Shown: positions 35,668-45,674 of the stretch, piece after piece
Numbering within the stretch: position 1 is the first letter of the stretch
Layout of the letters: every line of letters starts with the position of its first letter
Assembly: GCA_015075625.1 (NCBI GenBank)
Contig: JABTTZ010000001.1
Span: 1,302,001-1,366,000, forward strand
DNA from: Anaerolineales bacterium
Lineage (GTDB): Bacteria > Chloroflexota > Anaerolineae > Aggregatilineales > UBA2796
DNA: 64,000 nucleotides
Direction of reading: 5' to 3'
Notes under the pieces: model-generated
The model's database searches: none
Told to the model about the DNA's origin: nothing
What the model saw: the letters and a program-made list of their open reading frames with translations, nothing else
Program-made: the position numbers and the translations under genes

Positions 35668-35887
35668 AAAGGTATCGCTGCACCGATTGTTCTACCTTCT
35701 TTACCCCAAAGGACTTTTGTGACGGTACTTAGAAGTCCACCACACAAATAAGTAGAGATAGACTGACCCAACAGCCCCACCCCTAGCCCTCCCCGTAAAC
35801 GGAGAGCGGGAAGGCATTCGCCCCCTTTCCCTGTCTACAGGGAAAGGGGCGGGGATAGGGGTTCTGAACCAAAAACGTCAATATACC

Positions 35888-36475
35888 CTAGTCCTTCAGC
35901 CCATCGAGGGCGATGTTCAACCTCAGCACATTCACCCTGGGCTGCCCAAAAATGCCAAACTGTGGCGCTTCCACGAACGATTCTACCAGCGCCGCCACCC
36001 GTTCCAGCGGCAGCCCCCGCTCCCGTGCCACCCGCGCCACTTGCAGCCGCGCCGCCTCCGGGCTGATATGTGGATCAAGCCCGCTCCCTGAGGCAAAGAG
36101 CATCTCTGCCGGAACATGTGCGTCCGGGGCTAAGCCGTTCGCCGTGCGGAAGGATGCCGCCCTCTCTACCACTGCCTCTGCCAGCGTTTTACTGGTGCTG
36201 CTCAGGTTGCTTGCCCCCGATGATCCAAGCGCTGCGGGCTGCGACCTCGCCATATAGTTCACCGCCGAAGGACGCCCCCAAACGTAGCGTGAGTCCTCGT
36301 TTGCCTGACCAATCAACGCCGATCCAATGACGGTATCACCCTGCCGTTCGAGGCTGCCGTTTGCCTGATAGGGAAAAAGCGCCCCGCCCACCGCCGTTAT
36401 CAGCAGGGGATACGCCACCCCTGTTAGCACCGTTAGAATAAGCAGCATCCGCGCCGCTTGAAGAAAAGGTTTCAT
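35888..36475 (-). CDS. kdpC: Potassium-transporting ATPase subunit C
   Basis: 195 residues. One N-terminal membrane span (MLLILTVLTGVAYPLLITAV) and a periplasmic domain with FASGSGLDPHISPEAARLQV, the KdpC hallmark; GRPSAVNYMA and FVEAPQFGIFGQPRVNVLRL also match. KdpC stabilises the KdpA-KdpB complex. It follows kdpB by 11 bp, last gene of kdpFABC. No kdpD or kdpE follows, so regulation must be encoded elsewhere. Confidence 0.96.
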   Translation of the reverse strand: MKPFLQAARMLLILTVLTGVAYPLLITAVGGALFPYQANGSLERQGDTVIGSALIGQANEDSRYVWGRPSAVNYMARSQPAALGSSGASNLSSTSKTLAEAVVERAASFRTANGLAPDAHVPAEMLFASGSGLDPHISPEAARLQVARVARERGLPLERVAALVESFVEAPQFGIFGQPRVNVLRLNIALDGLKD

Positions 36476-36486
36476 GGCTTTTTTCC

Positions 36487-38589
36487 TTATACCAACCGCA
36501 AGGCGACGACAAGCACATCGATCAGTTTAATGGCGATGAAGGGCGTCAGCAGACCACCCACACCGTAAATCAGAAGGTTTCGCCGCAAGATAGCCGCCGC
36601 GCCCATCGCCTTGTACTGCACCCCGCGCAGCGCCAGCGGGACAAGAGCGATGATGATCAGGGCGTTGAAGATGATCGCGCTCAGAATGGCGCTTTGGGGC
36701 GACCTCAACGCCATGATGTTCAAGACCGCCAGCGGTCCGCGCCCGCCCACCTCCGCCGCATAGAGCGTCCCAAAGAGCGCCGGAAGAATGGCGAAATATT
36801 TCGCCACATCGTTGGCGATGCTGAAGGTCGTCAGCGCCCCGCGTGTCATAAGCAGCTGCTTGCCAATCGCCACAACCTCCACCAGTTTGGTGGGGTCGCT
36901 ATCCAAATCGACCATGTTCCCCGCTTCACGGGCTGCCTGTGTCCCGCTGCTCATGGCGACGCCGACATCTGCCTGTGCCAGCGCCGGAGCGTCGTTTGTG
37001 CCATCGCCGGTCATTGCCACCAAATGCCCGTTCGCCTGTTCCTGACGGATGCGTTTGAGCTTGTCCTCTGGGGTTGCCTGCGCCATGAAGTCATCAACGC
37101 CCGCCTCCGCCGCAATTGCCGCCGCCGTCAGGGGGTTATCGCCGGTGATCATCACCGTCCGAATCCCCATTTGGCGCAGTTCGGCAAAGCGTTCTCGAAT
37201 CCCGCCCTTCACAATATCTTTCAGTTCGATCACCCCCAACACCTCGCGCCCTTCGGAAACGACAAGGGGCGTCCCCCCGCTGCGGGCGATTCCCTCCACC
37301 GTTGTCGTCACTGCCGCCGGAAACGTCCCCCCTATGGACTCGATGTAGGCTTTCACGGCATCCCCGGCACCCTTGCGGATGGGGGCGGGGGGGACGCCCT
37401 TGCCCGCCGCCGAAAAATCGACCCCGCTCATCCGCGTTTGGGCGCTAAAGGGGATGAATTCAGCTTTCACCGCCGCCAAATCCCGTCCGCGCAGGTGAAA
37501 TTGTGTTTTGGCAAGGACGACAATCGAACGTCCTTCGGGGGTTTCGTCGGCAAGGGATGCTATTTGAGCGGCATCTGCTAAGCGCTCTGGGGGAATACGC
37601 GGGGCGGGGTGGAACGCCGCTGCCATACGGTTGCCAAGCGTGATCGTCCCCGTCTTATCCAGCAGTAGGACATCAACATCGCCTGCCGCCTCCACTGCCC
37701 GCCCACTAGTGGCGAGGACGTTCCGCTGGATCATCCGATCCATCCCGCTAATCCCAATCGCGCTGAGCAAGCCGCCTATCGTCGTGGGAATCAGGCACAC
37801 CAGCAAGGCGATGAGGACGGGGACGGTTGCCGTCGTTTGGGTGATTCCCGACTCTGCCTCGCTGTAGGCGGCAAATGCCCGCAGCGTGACCACCGCCAAC
37901 AGGAAGATGATCGTCAAGCCCGAAAGGAGAATCGTCAGGGCGATCTCGTTCGGCGTCTTTTGGCGTTTTGCCCCTTCAATCAGGGCGATCATCCGGTCTA
38001 GGAAGCTGTTGCCTTGCTCCATCGTCACGCGGATCACGATCCGATCACTGAGGACTTTCGTCCCCCCGGTGACGGCGCTCCGATCTCCGCCACTCTCGCG
38101 GATCACAGGCGCGGACTCTCCCGTGATTGCCGATTCATCGACACTGGCAATGCCTTCCACCACCTCGCCATCGGCAGGGATCACATCGCCCGCCTCGCAG
38201 ACGACACGATCTCCCTTTTTCAAGGCAGCGGCGGCTACCTTTTCCTCCCGCCCGTTGATCAGCCGCCGTGCGCTGAGGTGCGTCCGCGTCTTGCGCAGCG
38301 CGTCGGCTTGGGCTTTGCCGCGCCCTTCCGCCATTGCCTCGGCAAAATTGGCAAACAGGACGGTGAACCACAGCCATAGGGCAATCTGTAGGTTGAACCC
38401 AATGGGCAAGCCATTAGCCCCGTCGCGGATGACGATCCCCGTCGTCATCAGCGCACCCACCGCCACCACACACATGACTGGATTTTTCACCAATTGACGG
38501 GGGGAGAGTTTCCGCAGGGCATCTCCCATCGCCCCTCGCAACACTGCCCGATTAGCAAGTGAACGCGTTTTCCCTGTCGTGTTTTCCAT
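36487..38589 (-). CDS. kdpB: Potassium-transporting ATPase ATP-binding subunit B (P-type)
   Basis: 700-residue P-type ATPase energising high-affinity K+ uptake. The phosphorylated Asp is in [20 protein letters not shown] (near residue 312), the actuator motif is [20 protein letters not shown], and the hinge is [20 protein letters not shown]. The KdpB-specific [20 protein letters not shown] is complete. The actuator Ser whose phosphorylation inhibits E. coli KdpB lies in TGES and is kept here. The kdpA gap is 22 bp. Confidence 0.97.
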   Translation of the reverse strand: MENTTGKTRSLANRAVLRGAMGDALRKLSPRQLVKNPVMCVVAVGALMTTGIVIRDGANGLPIGFNLQIALWLWFTVLFANFAEAMAEGRGKAQADALRKTRTHLSARRLINGREEKVAAAALKKGDRVVCEAGDVIPADGEVVEGIASVDESAITGESAPVIRESGGDRSAVTGGTKVLSDRIVIRVTMEQGNSFLDRMIALIEGAKRQKTPNEIALTILLSGLTIIFLLAVVTLRAFAAYSEAESGITQTTATVPVLIALLVCLIPTTIGGLLSAIGISGMDRMIQRNVLATSGRAVEAAGDVDVLLLDKTGTITLGNRMAAAFHPAPRIPPERLADAAQIASLADETPEGRSIVVLAKTQFHLRGRDLAAVKAEFIPFSAQTRMSGVDFSAAGKGVPPAPIRKGAGDAVKAYIESIGGTFPAAVTTTVEGIARSGGTPLVVSEGREVLGVIELKDIVKGGIRERFAELRQMGIRTVMITGDNPLTAAAIAAEAGVDDFMAQATPEDKLKRIRQEQANGHLVAMTGDGTNDAPALAQADVGVAMSSGTQAAREAGNMVDLDSDPTKLVEVVAIGKQLLMTRGALTTFSIANDVAKYFAILPALFGTLYAAEVGGRGPLAVLNIMALRSPQSAILSAIIFNALIIIALVPLALRGVQYKAMGAAAILRRNLLIYGVGGLLTPFIAIKLIDVLVVALRLV

Positions 38590-38611
38590 GATACTTCTGA
38601 TACCTCTCGTT

Positions 38612-40309
38612 TTAGAACACCCGCCCGGCGTTCATCAGGAAGTGTTCGACAAGTGGGCCGAGCGCTAAGGCGGGGAAGAAGGTCAACGCGCCAACGATGA
38701 CGATCACCGCAATGAGCAACACAACAAAGAGCGCCCCATCGGTGGGGAACGTCCCCGGCGAGGGCGGCGTAACCCGTTTTCCGGCCAAACTTCCGCCAAT
38801 CGCCAGCGCGGGGAGAATCATCGCGAAGCGCCCCACCCACATAGAAATCCCGATCAGCAGGTTGTAGAACGGTGTGTTGGCGTTCAGTCCGGCAAAGGCG
38901 CTCCCATTGTTCCCCACGCAGGAAGCAAAGGCATAGAGCATTTCTGAAAACCCATGCGCCCCGCTGTTGGCGCGGCTGGATAACCCCGCAGTAGTGAGGC
39001 TGGCGAGGGCAGTGAATAACAGGATCGTCACGCTTGGCAGCAGCACCGCCGTGATCGCCAACTTCACCTCCCATGTGGTGATCTTTTTCCCCAGATATTC
39101 GGGCGTTCGCCCCACCATCAATCCAGCGAGGAACACCGTTAAAATGACAAAAATCAGCATCCCGTACAGCCCCGCTCCAACGCCGCCGAAGATCACCTCT
39201 CCAAACAACATATTCAGCAGCGCAATTCCCCCCGCTAATGGGCTAAAGCTGCTGTGCATGGCGTTTACTGCGCCGTTCGAGGCGGCGGTTGTCGCCGCGC
39301 CCCAAAGGATGCTGTTCGCCACCCCAAAGCGCGTTTCCTTCCCCTCCATGAGTGCTGCCGACACCCCTTTGTAGACCGGATTTGGGCTGTATTCGGCAAG
39401 GAGCATCACCCCCAAGCCGATCACAAACAGGATCAGCATAGCGACGAAGATCGCCCACCCCTGCCGAACCGACCCTACCATCAGCCCATAGGTATGCGTC
39501 AGCGCCGCCGGTATCAGAAGGAGCGCCACCATCTCCAAAAAATTTGAAAAGGGCGTTGGGTTTTCATAGGGATGGGTGCTGTTCGTGTTGAAATAGCCCC
39601 CGCCGTTCGTCCCTAACTGTTTGATGGCAATCTGCGAGGCGACGGGACCTTGCGGAATGTACTGGCTCTCCCCGCTGAGCGAACGTGCTGCGGTATAGGG
39701 GTTGAAATTTTGTGGGATGCCCTGCCCAACGAGCAGCACCGCCCAAAGCAGCGAGAGCGGCAGCAAGACGTAAAGCGTCGCCCGCACCATATCGACCCAA
39801 AAATTGCCCAGACTTTTTCCCGTTTTCGCCACAATGCCCCGTGTCAAGGCAATGAGGACGGCAATGCCAGTGGCGGCGCTCAGAACGTTTTGGACGGTCA
39901 GCCCCGCCATTTGGGTGAGGTAACTCAGCGTTGTCTCACCGCCGTATGCCTGCCAATTTGTGTTCGTCATAAAACTGGTTGCTGTGTTGAACGACAGCAG
40001 CGGCTCTACATTGCCCACCCCCGCCGGATTCAGCGGCAAGGCGCTTTGGAAAAGCTGCAAAAGCAGCACGACGATGAAACCAAGAATGTTAAAGACCAGC
40101 AGCGCAGCGGCATAGCCACGCCACGTCATTTCGGCAGTGGGGTTTACGCCAGCAAAGCGGTATACCATTCTTTCTAGGGGACGGACAAGGGGCGAAAGCA
40201 CAACGGGCTTTCCGCTGAAGACCCGTGCCATATACCCCCCTAACAGCGGCGTGAGGGCAATGATCACGGCGAAATAGAGGATAAATTGGATGATCTCTGA
40301 GGGTGTCAT
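38612..40309 (-). CDS. kdpA: Potassium-transporting ATPase potassium-binding subunit A
   Basis: 565 residues, about ten spans, homologous to the Trk/Ktr channel superfamily. The four selectivity-filter loops are represented by [52 protein letters not shown] and [20 protein letters not shown]. The N-terminus ([20 protein letters not shown]) matches the family. Followed by kdpB, preceded by the tiny kdpF; ATG 40309 follows AGGAGG. Confidence 0.97.
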   Translation of the reverse strand: MTPSEIIQFILYFAVIIALTPLLGGYMARVFSGKPVVLSPLVRPLERMVYRFAGVNPTAEMTWRGYAAALLVFNILGFIVVLLLQLFQSALPLNPAGVGNVEPLLSFNTATSFMTNTNWQAYGGETTLSYLTQMAGLTVQNVLSAATGIAVLIALTRGIVAKTGKSLGNFWVDMVRATLYVLLPLSLLWAVLLVGQGIPQNFNPYTAARSLSGESQYIPQGPVASQIAIKQLGTNGGGYFNTNSTHPYENPTPFSNFLEMVALLLIPAALTHTYGLMVGSVRQGWAIFVAMLILFVIGLGVMLLAEYSPNPVYKGVSAALMEGKETRFGVANSILWGAATTAASNGAVNAMHSSFSPLAGGIALLNMLFGEVIFGGVGAGLYGMLIFVILTVFLAGLMVGRTPEYLGKKITTWEVKLAITAVLLPSVTILLFTALASLTTAGLSSRANSGAHGFSEMLYAFASCVGNNGSAFAGLNANTPFYNLLIGISMWVGRFAMILPALAIGGSLAGKRVTPPSPGTFPTDGALFVVLLIAVIVIVGALTFFPALALGPLVEHFLMNAGRVF

Positions 40310-40323
40310 ACCCTTAAAACCTC

Positions 40324-40413
40324 CTAAAACCGTTCGGGATAGAGCATCGAATAGGCAAGGTAGATGAGAAGGATCACAGCGACCACACCGGCAAGAAGAA
40401 GGTCAGCATCCAC
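40324..40413 (-). CDS. kdpF: Potassium-transporting ATPase small subunit F
   Basis: 29-codon single-span protein, too short for most gene finders: GTG start at 40413, one span of about 20 residues (LLLAGVVAVILLIYLAYSML), ending YPERF. E. coli KdpF is also 29 residues and ends in a Y-x-L-x-x-x-E-x-F pattern, matching YSMLYPERF. It sits 14 bp before kdpA in the canonical kdpFABC order. KdpF stabilises the complex and is often missed. The 54-bp gap to the divergent gene must hold the kdp promoter. Confidence 0.88.
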   Translation of the reverse strand: MDADLLLAGVVAVILLIYLAYSMLYPERF

Positions 40414-40467
40414 TAGATTGAGACTCCCGTTGCATTTCTGCCCCAACTGCGGATCATTATCAGGGCG

Positions 40468-42609
40468 TTGGCATTAAAATGGGGTCAGCCTTTGTCCCAA
40501 AGACATCAAGAATCCATCAAGAGCGATCCAACCACCCCGCAGCGGATAGATCGCCGTCTCACGGTCTTTCTTGCCGCTGTTCTGCTCGGTGTCTACCTGT
40601 TCGTTTACATCCCCTTACCCGATTCCGCCGATGGTAAGGCGATCCTCGCCGTCAGTTCGTCCATCGTCCAACAGGGGCGTTTCGATATCAACGTGATCGG
40701 GGCAAGTGATTCGCTTTTGCCCCGCTTGGCGCGGCTTGGCGCGGTGGGCGTTGATGGGGCGCTCTACGCCAAAAAAGGGATCACGCCCTCGCTGGCGCTG
40801 CTGCCCTTTGTGGCGGCGGCGGTCATTTTGCCCGGTGCGTCGATTCGGGCGGTGGCGATGCTCTTGAATCCGTTCGTCACGGCGCTGACGGCGCTCATCC
40901 TCTATGCCTTTCTCCGGCGGCTTGGCTTTCGCCCCCGAACAGGGCTGATTGTCGCCCTGATCTACGGGGTGGGGACGTTGGCGCTGCCCTATGTTAAAAC
41001 GCTTTATGGCGAACCGCTGACGGCGTTCCTGCTGCTTGGGGGGGTCTATGCCGCCCACCGTTGGCGCGTTGAGCAGCACCGCCCGTCGTTGACGGTGGCG
41101 GCGGGGGCGTTTGCTCTTGCCGTCGGGGTGAACACGATCTACGTGATTCTACTGCCCATTCTCACCCTCTATTGCTTCAAGGGACGCTTTCCGCCCCGCC
41201 GCGCATGGCTTGCCTTTGCCGTCCCTATCCTCATCGTTGCAGGGGGACTCGCCGCCTATAACCTCGCCCGTTTTGGCTCGCCGCTGAGCAGCGGCTACCA
41301 TTTTGGAGAGGGCGAAGGGTTCATTCACCCGCTGCCCGTTGGCTTTCTTGCCCTGTGGGTTAGCCCCTGGCGCGGCGTCTTTTTTTACAGCCCGGTGCTG
41401 CTTTTGGCGCTTCCGGGGTGGTTGAGGCTGCGGCGCAGCACTTCCCCCCTCGCCCTTCTGCTTGCCGCCCTCGTCATTGGGCAAGCGGCATCGTTTGCCA
41501 GTTGGTGGAGTTGGCACGGCGGCATTACATGGGGGACGCGCTTCCTGATCCCCGCCCTCCCCCTCATGGCGCTCTGCCTTGCCCCCCTTGTGGAGGCGGC
41601 GGCAAAACAAGCCTTCATCGCGGCGGCACTCATCATCCTCACCCTCATCTCGGTGAGCGTCCAAGCGCTTGGGGCGCTCTACAGCTATTTTCCTTATGAG
41701 ATGTACCTTGCCCGCACCTACGGCGCGAACGACATTCGCACGCTTGCCAGTGGGCTGCGCGAAGAGGTGGTGTGGCGGCTTGATCTCAGCCCGATTGGGG
41801 GGCATCTCGCCCTTCTGTGGGGGGGCTACCGTCCCTTTGAACCAGCCGTCCTCACTGGCAATCTCGCTCCGGCGGGGATGGAACAGGCGAACGCCGCTGC
41901 CGCCGCGCTGACTCCGGCGGGGGTCACCGTTGCGGCGACCACTCTTTTTGAGGACGCCCTGTTAGACATTCACAACGGCTCACGGGTGATCACAATGAAC
42001 GCCCCCACCACGCCCGACGACCCCGACGCCCAAGCGGTGTGGCGCTATGCCCTTCGTCAGGCGGCTGAGGGGCAGCCTTTTTGGTTTGTCACGTGGTTTG
42101 GCGCCGCCGACCCTGCCAACTGGCAAGAGCGCTGGCTGTGGGAGAACGCCGCTTTTGTCAGCGAGCGCTTCGCCGCGGGGCATCGCCTCTTGTGGTTTGA
42201 TCTGGGGACAGCGCTGAAGGCGGAAACCAGCGGCGGGTGGCGTTTTGGGCAATCGCAGCGCTTGGATCGCTATGGGGTGCGGGTCAGCGCAGCGGGCGTG
42301 TACCTTACCCTCGCTTGGTCAACCGATACGCCAATCCCTGAAAATAACGGCTGGTTCGTCCATCTGCTCACCCCCGCTGGCGAGATCGCCGCGCAGCAAG
42401 ATCGGCAGCCCCTCGGCGGCTACCGTCCCACCACCACATGGGAGGTGGGGGAGGCGATCACAGACCGTTTATTTTTCCCTGTGGGGGGCGTCGGGAAGGG
42501 CTGGCGGCTGCGGATCGGGCTGCCCGATGGGGCGGGCGGACTGCGCCCGATCACCGCGCCGGATGGGGGGGCGCTTGCCGAGAGATTTCTCGTGATCGAT
42601 CTGGAATGA
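40468..42609 (+). CDS. Large integral membrane protein, GT-C-like (unrecognised family)
   Basis: 713 residues with about ten to eleven spans up to about 440, then a 270-residue soluble part. The membrane half has VYIPLPDSADGKAILAVSSS after the first span, where GT-C glycosyltransferases keep acidic catalytic residues, and FGSPLSSGYHFGEGEGFIHP and SWWSWHGGITWGTRFLIPAL later. This suggests a polyprenyl-phosphate-sugar-dependent glycosyltransferase, but I do not recognise the family. The soluble tail ends in a beta-sandwich-like module (YLTLAWSTDTPIPENNGWFV). Start TTG 40468 is the only start in the open frame before the first span, so the N-terminus is uncertain. Confidence 0.68.
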   Translation: MALKWGQPLSQRHQESIKSDPTTPQRIDRRLTVFLAAVLLGVYLFVYIPLPDSADGKAILAVSSSIVQQGRFDINVIGASDSLLPRLARLGAVGVDGALYAKKGITPSLALLPFVAAAVILPGASIRAVAMLLNPFVTALTALILYAFLRRLGFRPRTGLIVALIYGVGTLALPYVKTLYGEPLTAFLLLGGVYAAHRWRVEQHRPSLTVAAGAFALAVGVNTIYVILLPILTLYCFKGRFPPRRAWLAFAVPILIVAGGLAAYNLARFGSPLSSGYHFGEGEGFIHPLPVGFLALWVSPWRGVFFYSPVLLLALPGWLRLRRSTSPLALLLAALVIGQAASFASWWSWHGGITWGTRFLIPALPLMALCLAPLVEAAAKQAFIAAALIILTLISVSVQALGALYSYFPYEMYLARTYGANDIRTLASGLREEVVWRLDLSPIGGHLALLWGGYRPFEPAVLTGNLAPAGMEQANAAAAALTPAGVTVAATTLFEDALLDIHNGSRVITMNAPTTPDDPDAQAVWRYALRQAAEGQPFWFVTWFGAADPANWQERWLWENAAFVSERFAAGHRLLWFDLGTALKAETSGGWRFGQSQRLDRYGVRVSAAGVYLTLAWSTDTPIPENNGWFVHLLTPAGEIAAQQDRQPLGGYRPTTTWEVGEAITDRLFFPVGGVGKGWRLRIGLPDGAGGLRPITAPDGGALAERFLVIDLE

Positions 42610-42780
42610 GCGCAACGGCGCCGGCAACCACACGGGGATGGGGGCGATTGATTACCCCTCTCCCCTTGCCTGTTTTCCCTACCCCCTGATATAGTCCTCA
42701 GGCAGGGGTAAACTAGGTTCTGTTGACAGTGTAATTCCCGTAGGGGCGCAATGCTTACGCCCATCGCCGCCCATGAACGC

Positions 42781-42826
42781 CCGCCGCTAAAACAGCGGGC
42801 TAGGAGTAGCCATCCCTTCGGGGCTT
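42781..42826 (-). repeat. REP-like double-hairpin repeat, family A copy 3
   Basis: CCGCCGCTAAAACAGCGGGC followed by TAGGAGTAGCCATCCCTTCG and GGGCTT. It lies in the 358-bp gap between the GT-C-like gene and the DM13 gene. The same gap has a GTAGGGGCGCAATGCTTACG half-palindrome near 42741 and a C/G-rich box at 42838-42915 (CCCCCTTTCCCTGTCTACGG with GGAAAGGGGG). No gene is seen here. Confidence 0.75.
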
Positions 42827-42967
42827 GGAAATCCTAAACCCCACCCCGTAAACAGCAAGAGGGAATCTCTCCCCCTTTCCCTGTCTACGGGGAAAGGGGG
42901 CAAGGGGTGGGGTTGAAATGGCTTGTCGTGTGTTCTCAGCGGTAATCATCTTATGAGGGGGGTTGTC

Positions 42968-43567
42968 ATGCGTCACCGTCCACGTTGGGGATTGTTAACC
43001 TTAGGCGCTATCGGCGTCGCCGTGTTGTTCGCCTACCCCCTTTGGCGGACAGTATTCACCGGTGGGCGGCAGCAAATCCCCTTTCAACTGGTCAGCCCTG
43101 ACCAGCGCCGCGTCCTTTTGGAGCAGCCCGACCGCGACCTTGCCGCCACCGCTTATGTCTCCATCCTGACCGTTGTCCCCGTCCCGCCAGAAGTTGCCCC
43201 GCCCCCTGTGCCAGCCGACGCCGCAATCATCCTCAGCGGGCGCTTCACGACAATTGATGCTGTTCACAACGCGGCGGGCACCGTCCGTATCTACCGCCTG
43301 CGCGATGACTCGGTGATCATGCGCTTTGACGAGTTCAAAATCACGAACGCCCCCGGCTTGAAGGTCTTTCTTTCCTCAAACGAAGAGGTCAAAACCCTTG
43401 CCGATCTTTCTGGCGTTACCTCCGAATGGGAGGCGGGTCTTTTGGCGGGGACGGATGGCGCACAGCAGTTTGTGATTCCCCGCGAACTGCCCTTGTCTTC
43501 CTACCGCACCGTCGTGATCGTCAGCGAGCCACTCGGTCAAATCTATACCGTCGCCCCGCTGAAGTAG
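42968..43567 (+). CDS. Membrane-anchored DM13-domain protein
   Basis: 199 residues: an N-terminal span (WGLLTLGAIGVAVLFAYPLW) and a C-terminal DM13 domain (about 95-199). The domain is marked by ILSGRFTTIDAVHNAAGTVR, MRFDEFKITNAPGLKVFLSS, QQFVIPRELPLSSYRTVVIV and a final YTVAPLK. DM13 is a secreted beta-sandwich module proposed to carry redox-active cysteines; none is visible here, so an electron-transfer role is doubtful. I chose ATG 42968, preceded at the right distance by GAGGGGGG, over ATG 42953. Confidence 0.82.
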   Translation: MRHRPRWGLLTLGAIGVAVLFAYPLWRTVFTGGRQQIPFQLVSPDQRRVLLEQPDRDLAATAYVSILTVVPVPPEVAPPPVPADAAIILSGRFTTIDAVHNAAGTVRIYRLRDDSVIMRFDEFKITNAPGLKVFLSSNEEVKTLADLSGVTSEWEAGLLAGTDGAQQFVIPRELPLSSYRTVVIVSEPLGQIYTVAPLK

Positions 43568-43572
43568 GGTGA

Positions 43573-44283
43573 TCAGCTGAAGGGGACGGCTGGACGTACA
43601 CTGATCTGCACTTCGTTGGAGCGCACCTCGCCATTCCAGACGCCCTGTGTTGGAAAGACAGGCGTCGGGGTTTGGGCATTGCTTGGCGGGCTGATCTGTC
43701 CGGGCTGTGTGTTGCGATAAATGGCGGTGATCCGGTAATCCCCCTGCCCAATCCGTGCCGAGGCTAAACGGGCGGCGCTGATTTCAATCCGCACATTGCA
43801 GCGCGAACGCGGGCTGAGCAAGCGCATATCAGCGGGCGCATAGACCGTCCGCAAGGGGGCTGCCGGACGCGATCCGGCGGGTTCGCCAAGCGGCTGCCCG
43901 TTCGCCGTCAACACGGCAAAGTTGATGCCCACCTCTTGCCCGGTATAGCGAAAGACCGCCTCATCGGGGCGCATCAAAATGGTGTAGGGAGCAAGGCTGC
44001 TGTTGTTGAAGCGCACCCATAAGACGAGGGACTCCCCCGACACAATGGCGTTTTTTTCTACCGTCAGTTCCAGTGTCAGGTTGGCAGGGTCTTCCCGCCG
44101 CCCCAAAATGGACTGGTTGTTCCCCGTCACCGATGCCTGCCCCATCCCTTCGCAATCAACCCCGCCGCTGAACGCCGGAATACGGGGGATGAGGACGACA
44201 GCGCCAAAAACGAGGATCGCCACCAATACCAATTGGGATGTGGCATCCACGCTATTCCAACGGTTACGCATTTGTCCAAACAT
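43573..44283 (-). CDS. Hypothetical membrane-anchored extracellular protein
   Basis: 236 residues, not recognised. One N-terminal span (SQLVLVAILVFGAVVLIPRI) and an outward beta-rich domain (about 60-236) with LTLELTVEKNAIVSGESLVL, WVRFNNSSLAPYTI and a paired Cys (DCEGMG and RSRCNV). The LELTVEKNAIVSGESLVLWV stretch resembles an Ig-like fold of intracellular proteinase-inhibitor (BsuPI) type, a guess only. It converges on the DM13 gene with a 5-bp gap, and ATG 44283 follows GAAGGAGTC, a strong ribosome-binding site. Confidence 0.68.
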   Translation of the reverse strand: MFGQMRNRWNSVDATSQLVLVAILVFGAVVLIPRIPAFSGGVDCEGMGQASVTGNNQSILGRREDPANLTLELTVEKNAIVSGESLVLWVRFNNSSLAPYTILMRPDEAVFRYTGQEVGINFAVLTANGQPLGEPAGSRPAAPLRTVYAPADMRLLSPRSRCNVRIEISAARLASARIGQGDYRITAIYRNTQPGQISPPSNAQTPTPVFPTQGVWNGEVRSNEVQISVRPAVPFS

Positions 44284-44452
44284 GAAGACTCCTTCATTTC
44301 AGCGCAGCGATCTTTAACTATGGCATGATCTATGAATTGTATCAGGAACGGACTGCCAACCCACCGCATCCTTTCCCAGTGTACCGAACCGCGCTCGGCT
44401 TTGGTAAAATGGACGAAGTGTATAAATCAAGAAACGCTATGAATCCTATTCC

Positions 44453-44617
44453 TACAGCATTTTTCAAGGAGATTGACCCCTTCGTGGTTGACAGCCCCGC
44501 TTATCACGATATACTTGCCGATGGGCTAGGCGGTGGTGATCTAAAGGGTAAACGAACGACGCCCGCCCTTCTTGTAAGAAGGCTGGTTGCAGCCCAACCA
44601 GTGAGGGTACTGCAATA
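44453..44617 (+). repeat. Three-copy MITE-like intergenic repeat, copy 3
   Basis: 165-bp copy of the 2611-2774 unit, ending GTACTGCAATA, both hairpins intact. Its end abuts AACACAACCCTTCGCCTTG, whose translation continues the N-terminus of the methyltransferase downstream. The left flank (GCTATGAATCCTATTCC) offers an ATG in an orphaned position. The rest of the 376-bp gap (44284-44452) shows nothing I can name. Confidence 0.9.
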
Positions 44618-44659
44618 AACACAACCCTTCGCCTTGTAGAGCGTAACGTTGTTCCCGAT

Positions 44660-45643
44660 GTGCTGATTCGGCTTGCCATCCGGGGCTTCATTCGTGCCTC
44701 AGATCGCCCACTGACACAGGGCGGTGACCGGACGAAACAAATGGCGTTCCAGCAAGCGCTGATCGCTGACCTAAAACGCAACCCAATTGCCGTCCATACC
44801 GCGGATGCCAACGCCCAACACTACGAACTGCCAACGGCATTCTTCCGTGAAATCCTCGGCGCACGGATGAAATATTCAAGTTGCTACTACCCCACCGGGC
44901 GCGAAACACTCGATCAGGCTGAGGAGGCAATGCTCGCCCTTAGCTGCACCCGCGCCGAACTTCACGATGGGCTGAGTATTCTTGAGCTTGGCTGTGGGTG
45001 GGGATCGCTGTGCCTTTACCTTGCCGAAACGTACCCCAACAGCCGGATCACCGCTGTCTCAAATTCCCGCACACAGCGCGAATACATTATGGGGCAGGCG
45101 GCAAAGCACGGCTTCACCAACCTGACAGTGATCACCGCCGATATGAACGACTTTGAAACTGACCAACGCTTTGATCGTGTAATGTCGGTGGAAATGTTTG
45201 AACATATGCGCAATTACGAATGCCTTTTGCAAAAAATCGCCTCGTGGCTGAACCCCGGCGGCAAGCTGTTCGTCCACATTTTTTCCCACATCGGACAGCC
45301 CTATATGGTCGATACGACACGTAACTGGCTGGCACAGTATTTTTTCACGGGGGGCGTCATGCCCTCAGACGATCTGCTGCTCTACTTCCAGCGCGATCTG
45401 CTCATCGAAGATCACTGGCGGGTGAATGGCGCTCATTACGCCCGCACGTTGGAGACCTGGTTGCAAACCTTTGACCGCAAACGCGATGTGATCCGTCCCA
45501 TTCTCCGCGAAACCTACGGCGCAAAGGACGAGACGCGCTGGTTTGTCCGCTGGCGGCTCTTTTTCATCGCTTGTGCCGAGATCATGAACAAGCGTGGCGG
45601 TAACGATTACATGATCTCCCATTACCGTTTTGTCAAACGCTGA
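44660..45643 (+). CDS. Cyclopropane-fatty-acyl-phospholipid synthase-like SAM methyltransferase, N-terminus apparently disrupted
   Basis: 327 residues from GTG 44660. The SAM core has ILELGCGWGSLCLYLAETYP (motif I), ITAVSNSRTQREYI and MSVEMFEHMRNYECLL, in the CFA synthase/coclaurine methyltransferase family. The upstream KYSSCYYPTGRETLDQAEEA and C-terminal YFFTGGVMPSDDLLLYFQRD blocks support the branch that lacks the long N-terminal domain of true CFA synthases. The frame stays open 108 bases further, and the family-like NTTLRLVERNVVPDVLIRLA runs back to the edge of the repeat at 44617 with no start codon. So the original start appears replaced by the repeat. Function may survive from the internal GTG. 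Substrate unknown. Confidence 0.82.
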   Translation: MLIRLAIRGFIRASDRPLTQGGDRTKQMAFQQALIADLKRNPIAVHTADANAQHYELPTAFFREILGARMKYSSCYYPTGRETLDQAEEAMLALSCTRAELHDGLSILELGCGWGSLCLYLAETYPNSRITAVSNSRTQREYIMGQAAKHGFTNLTVITADMNDFETDQRFDRVMSVEMFEHMRNYECLLQKIASWLNPGGKLFVHIFSHIGQPYMVDTTRNWLAQYFFTGGVMPSDDLLLYFQRDLLIEDHWRVNGAHYARTLETWLQTFDRKRDVIRPILRETYGAKDETRWFVRWRLFFIACAEIMNKRGGNDYMISHYRFVKR

Positions 45644-45674
45644 CTCCCCAAAAACGGATTACAAATAAGACCAC

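Noticed and set aside
40414-40467. Riboswitch (ydaO-type or similar) upstream of kdp
   Set aside because: The gap is only 54 bp and holds no structured leader long enough for a known potassium or c-di-AMP riboswitch.
42968-43567. DM13 protein as an electron-transfer cytochrome-like component
   Set aside because: The DM13 fold is recognisable, but no conserved Cys pair, haem motif or redox neighbour is visible, so I kept only the domain name.
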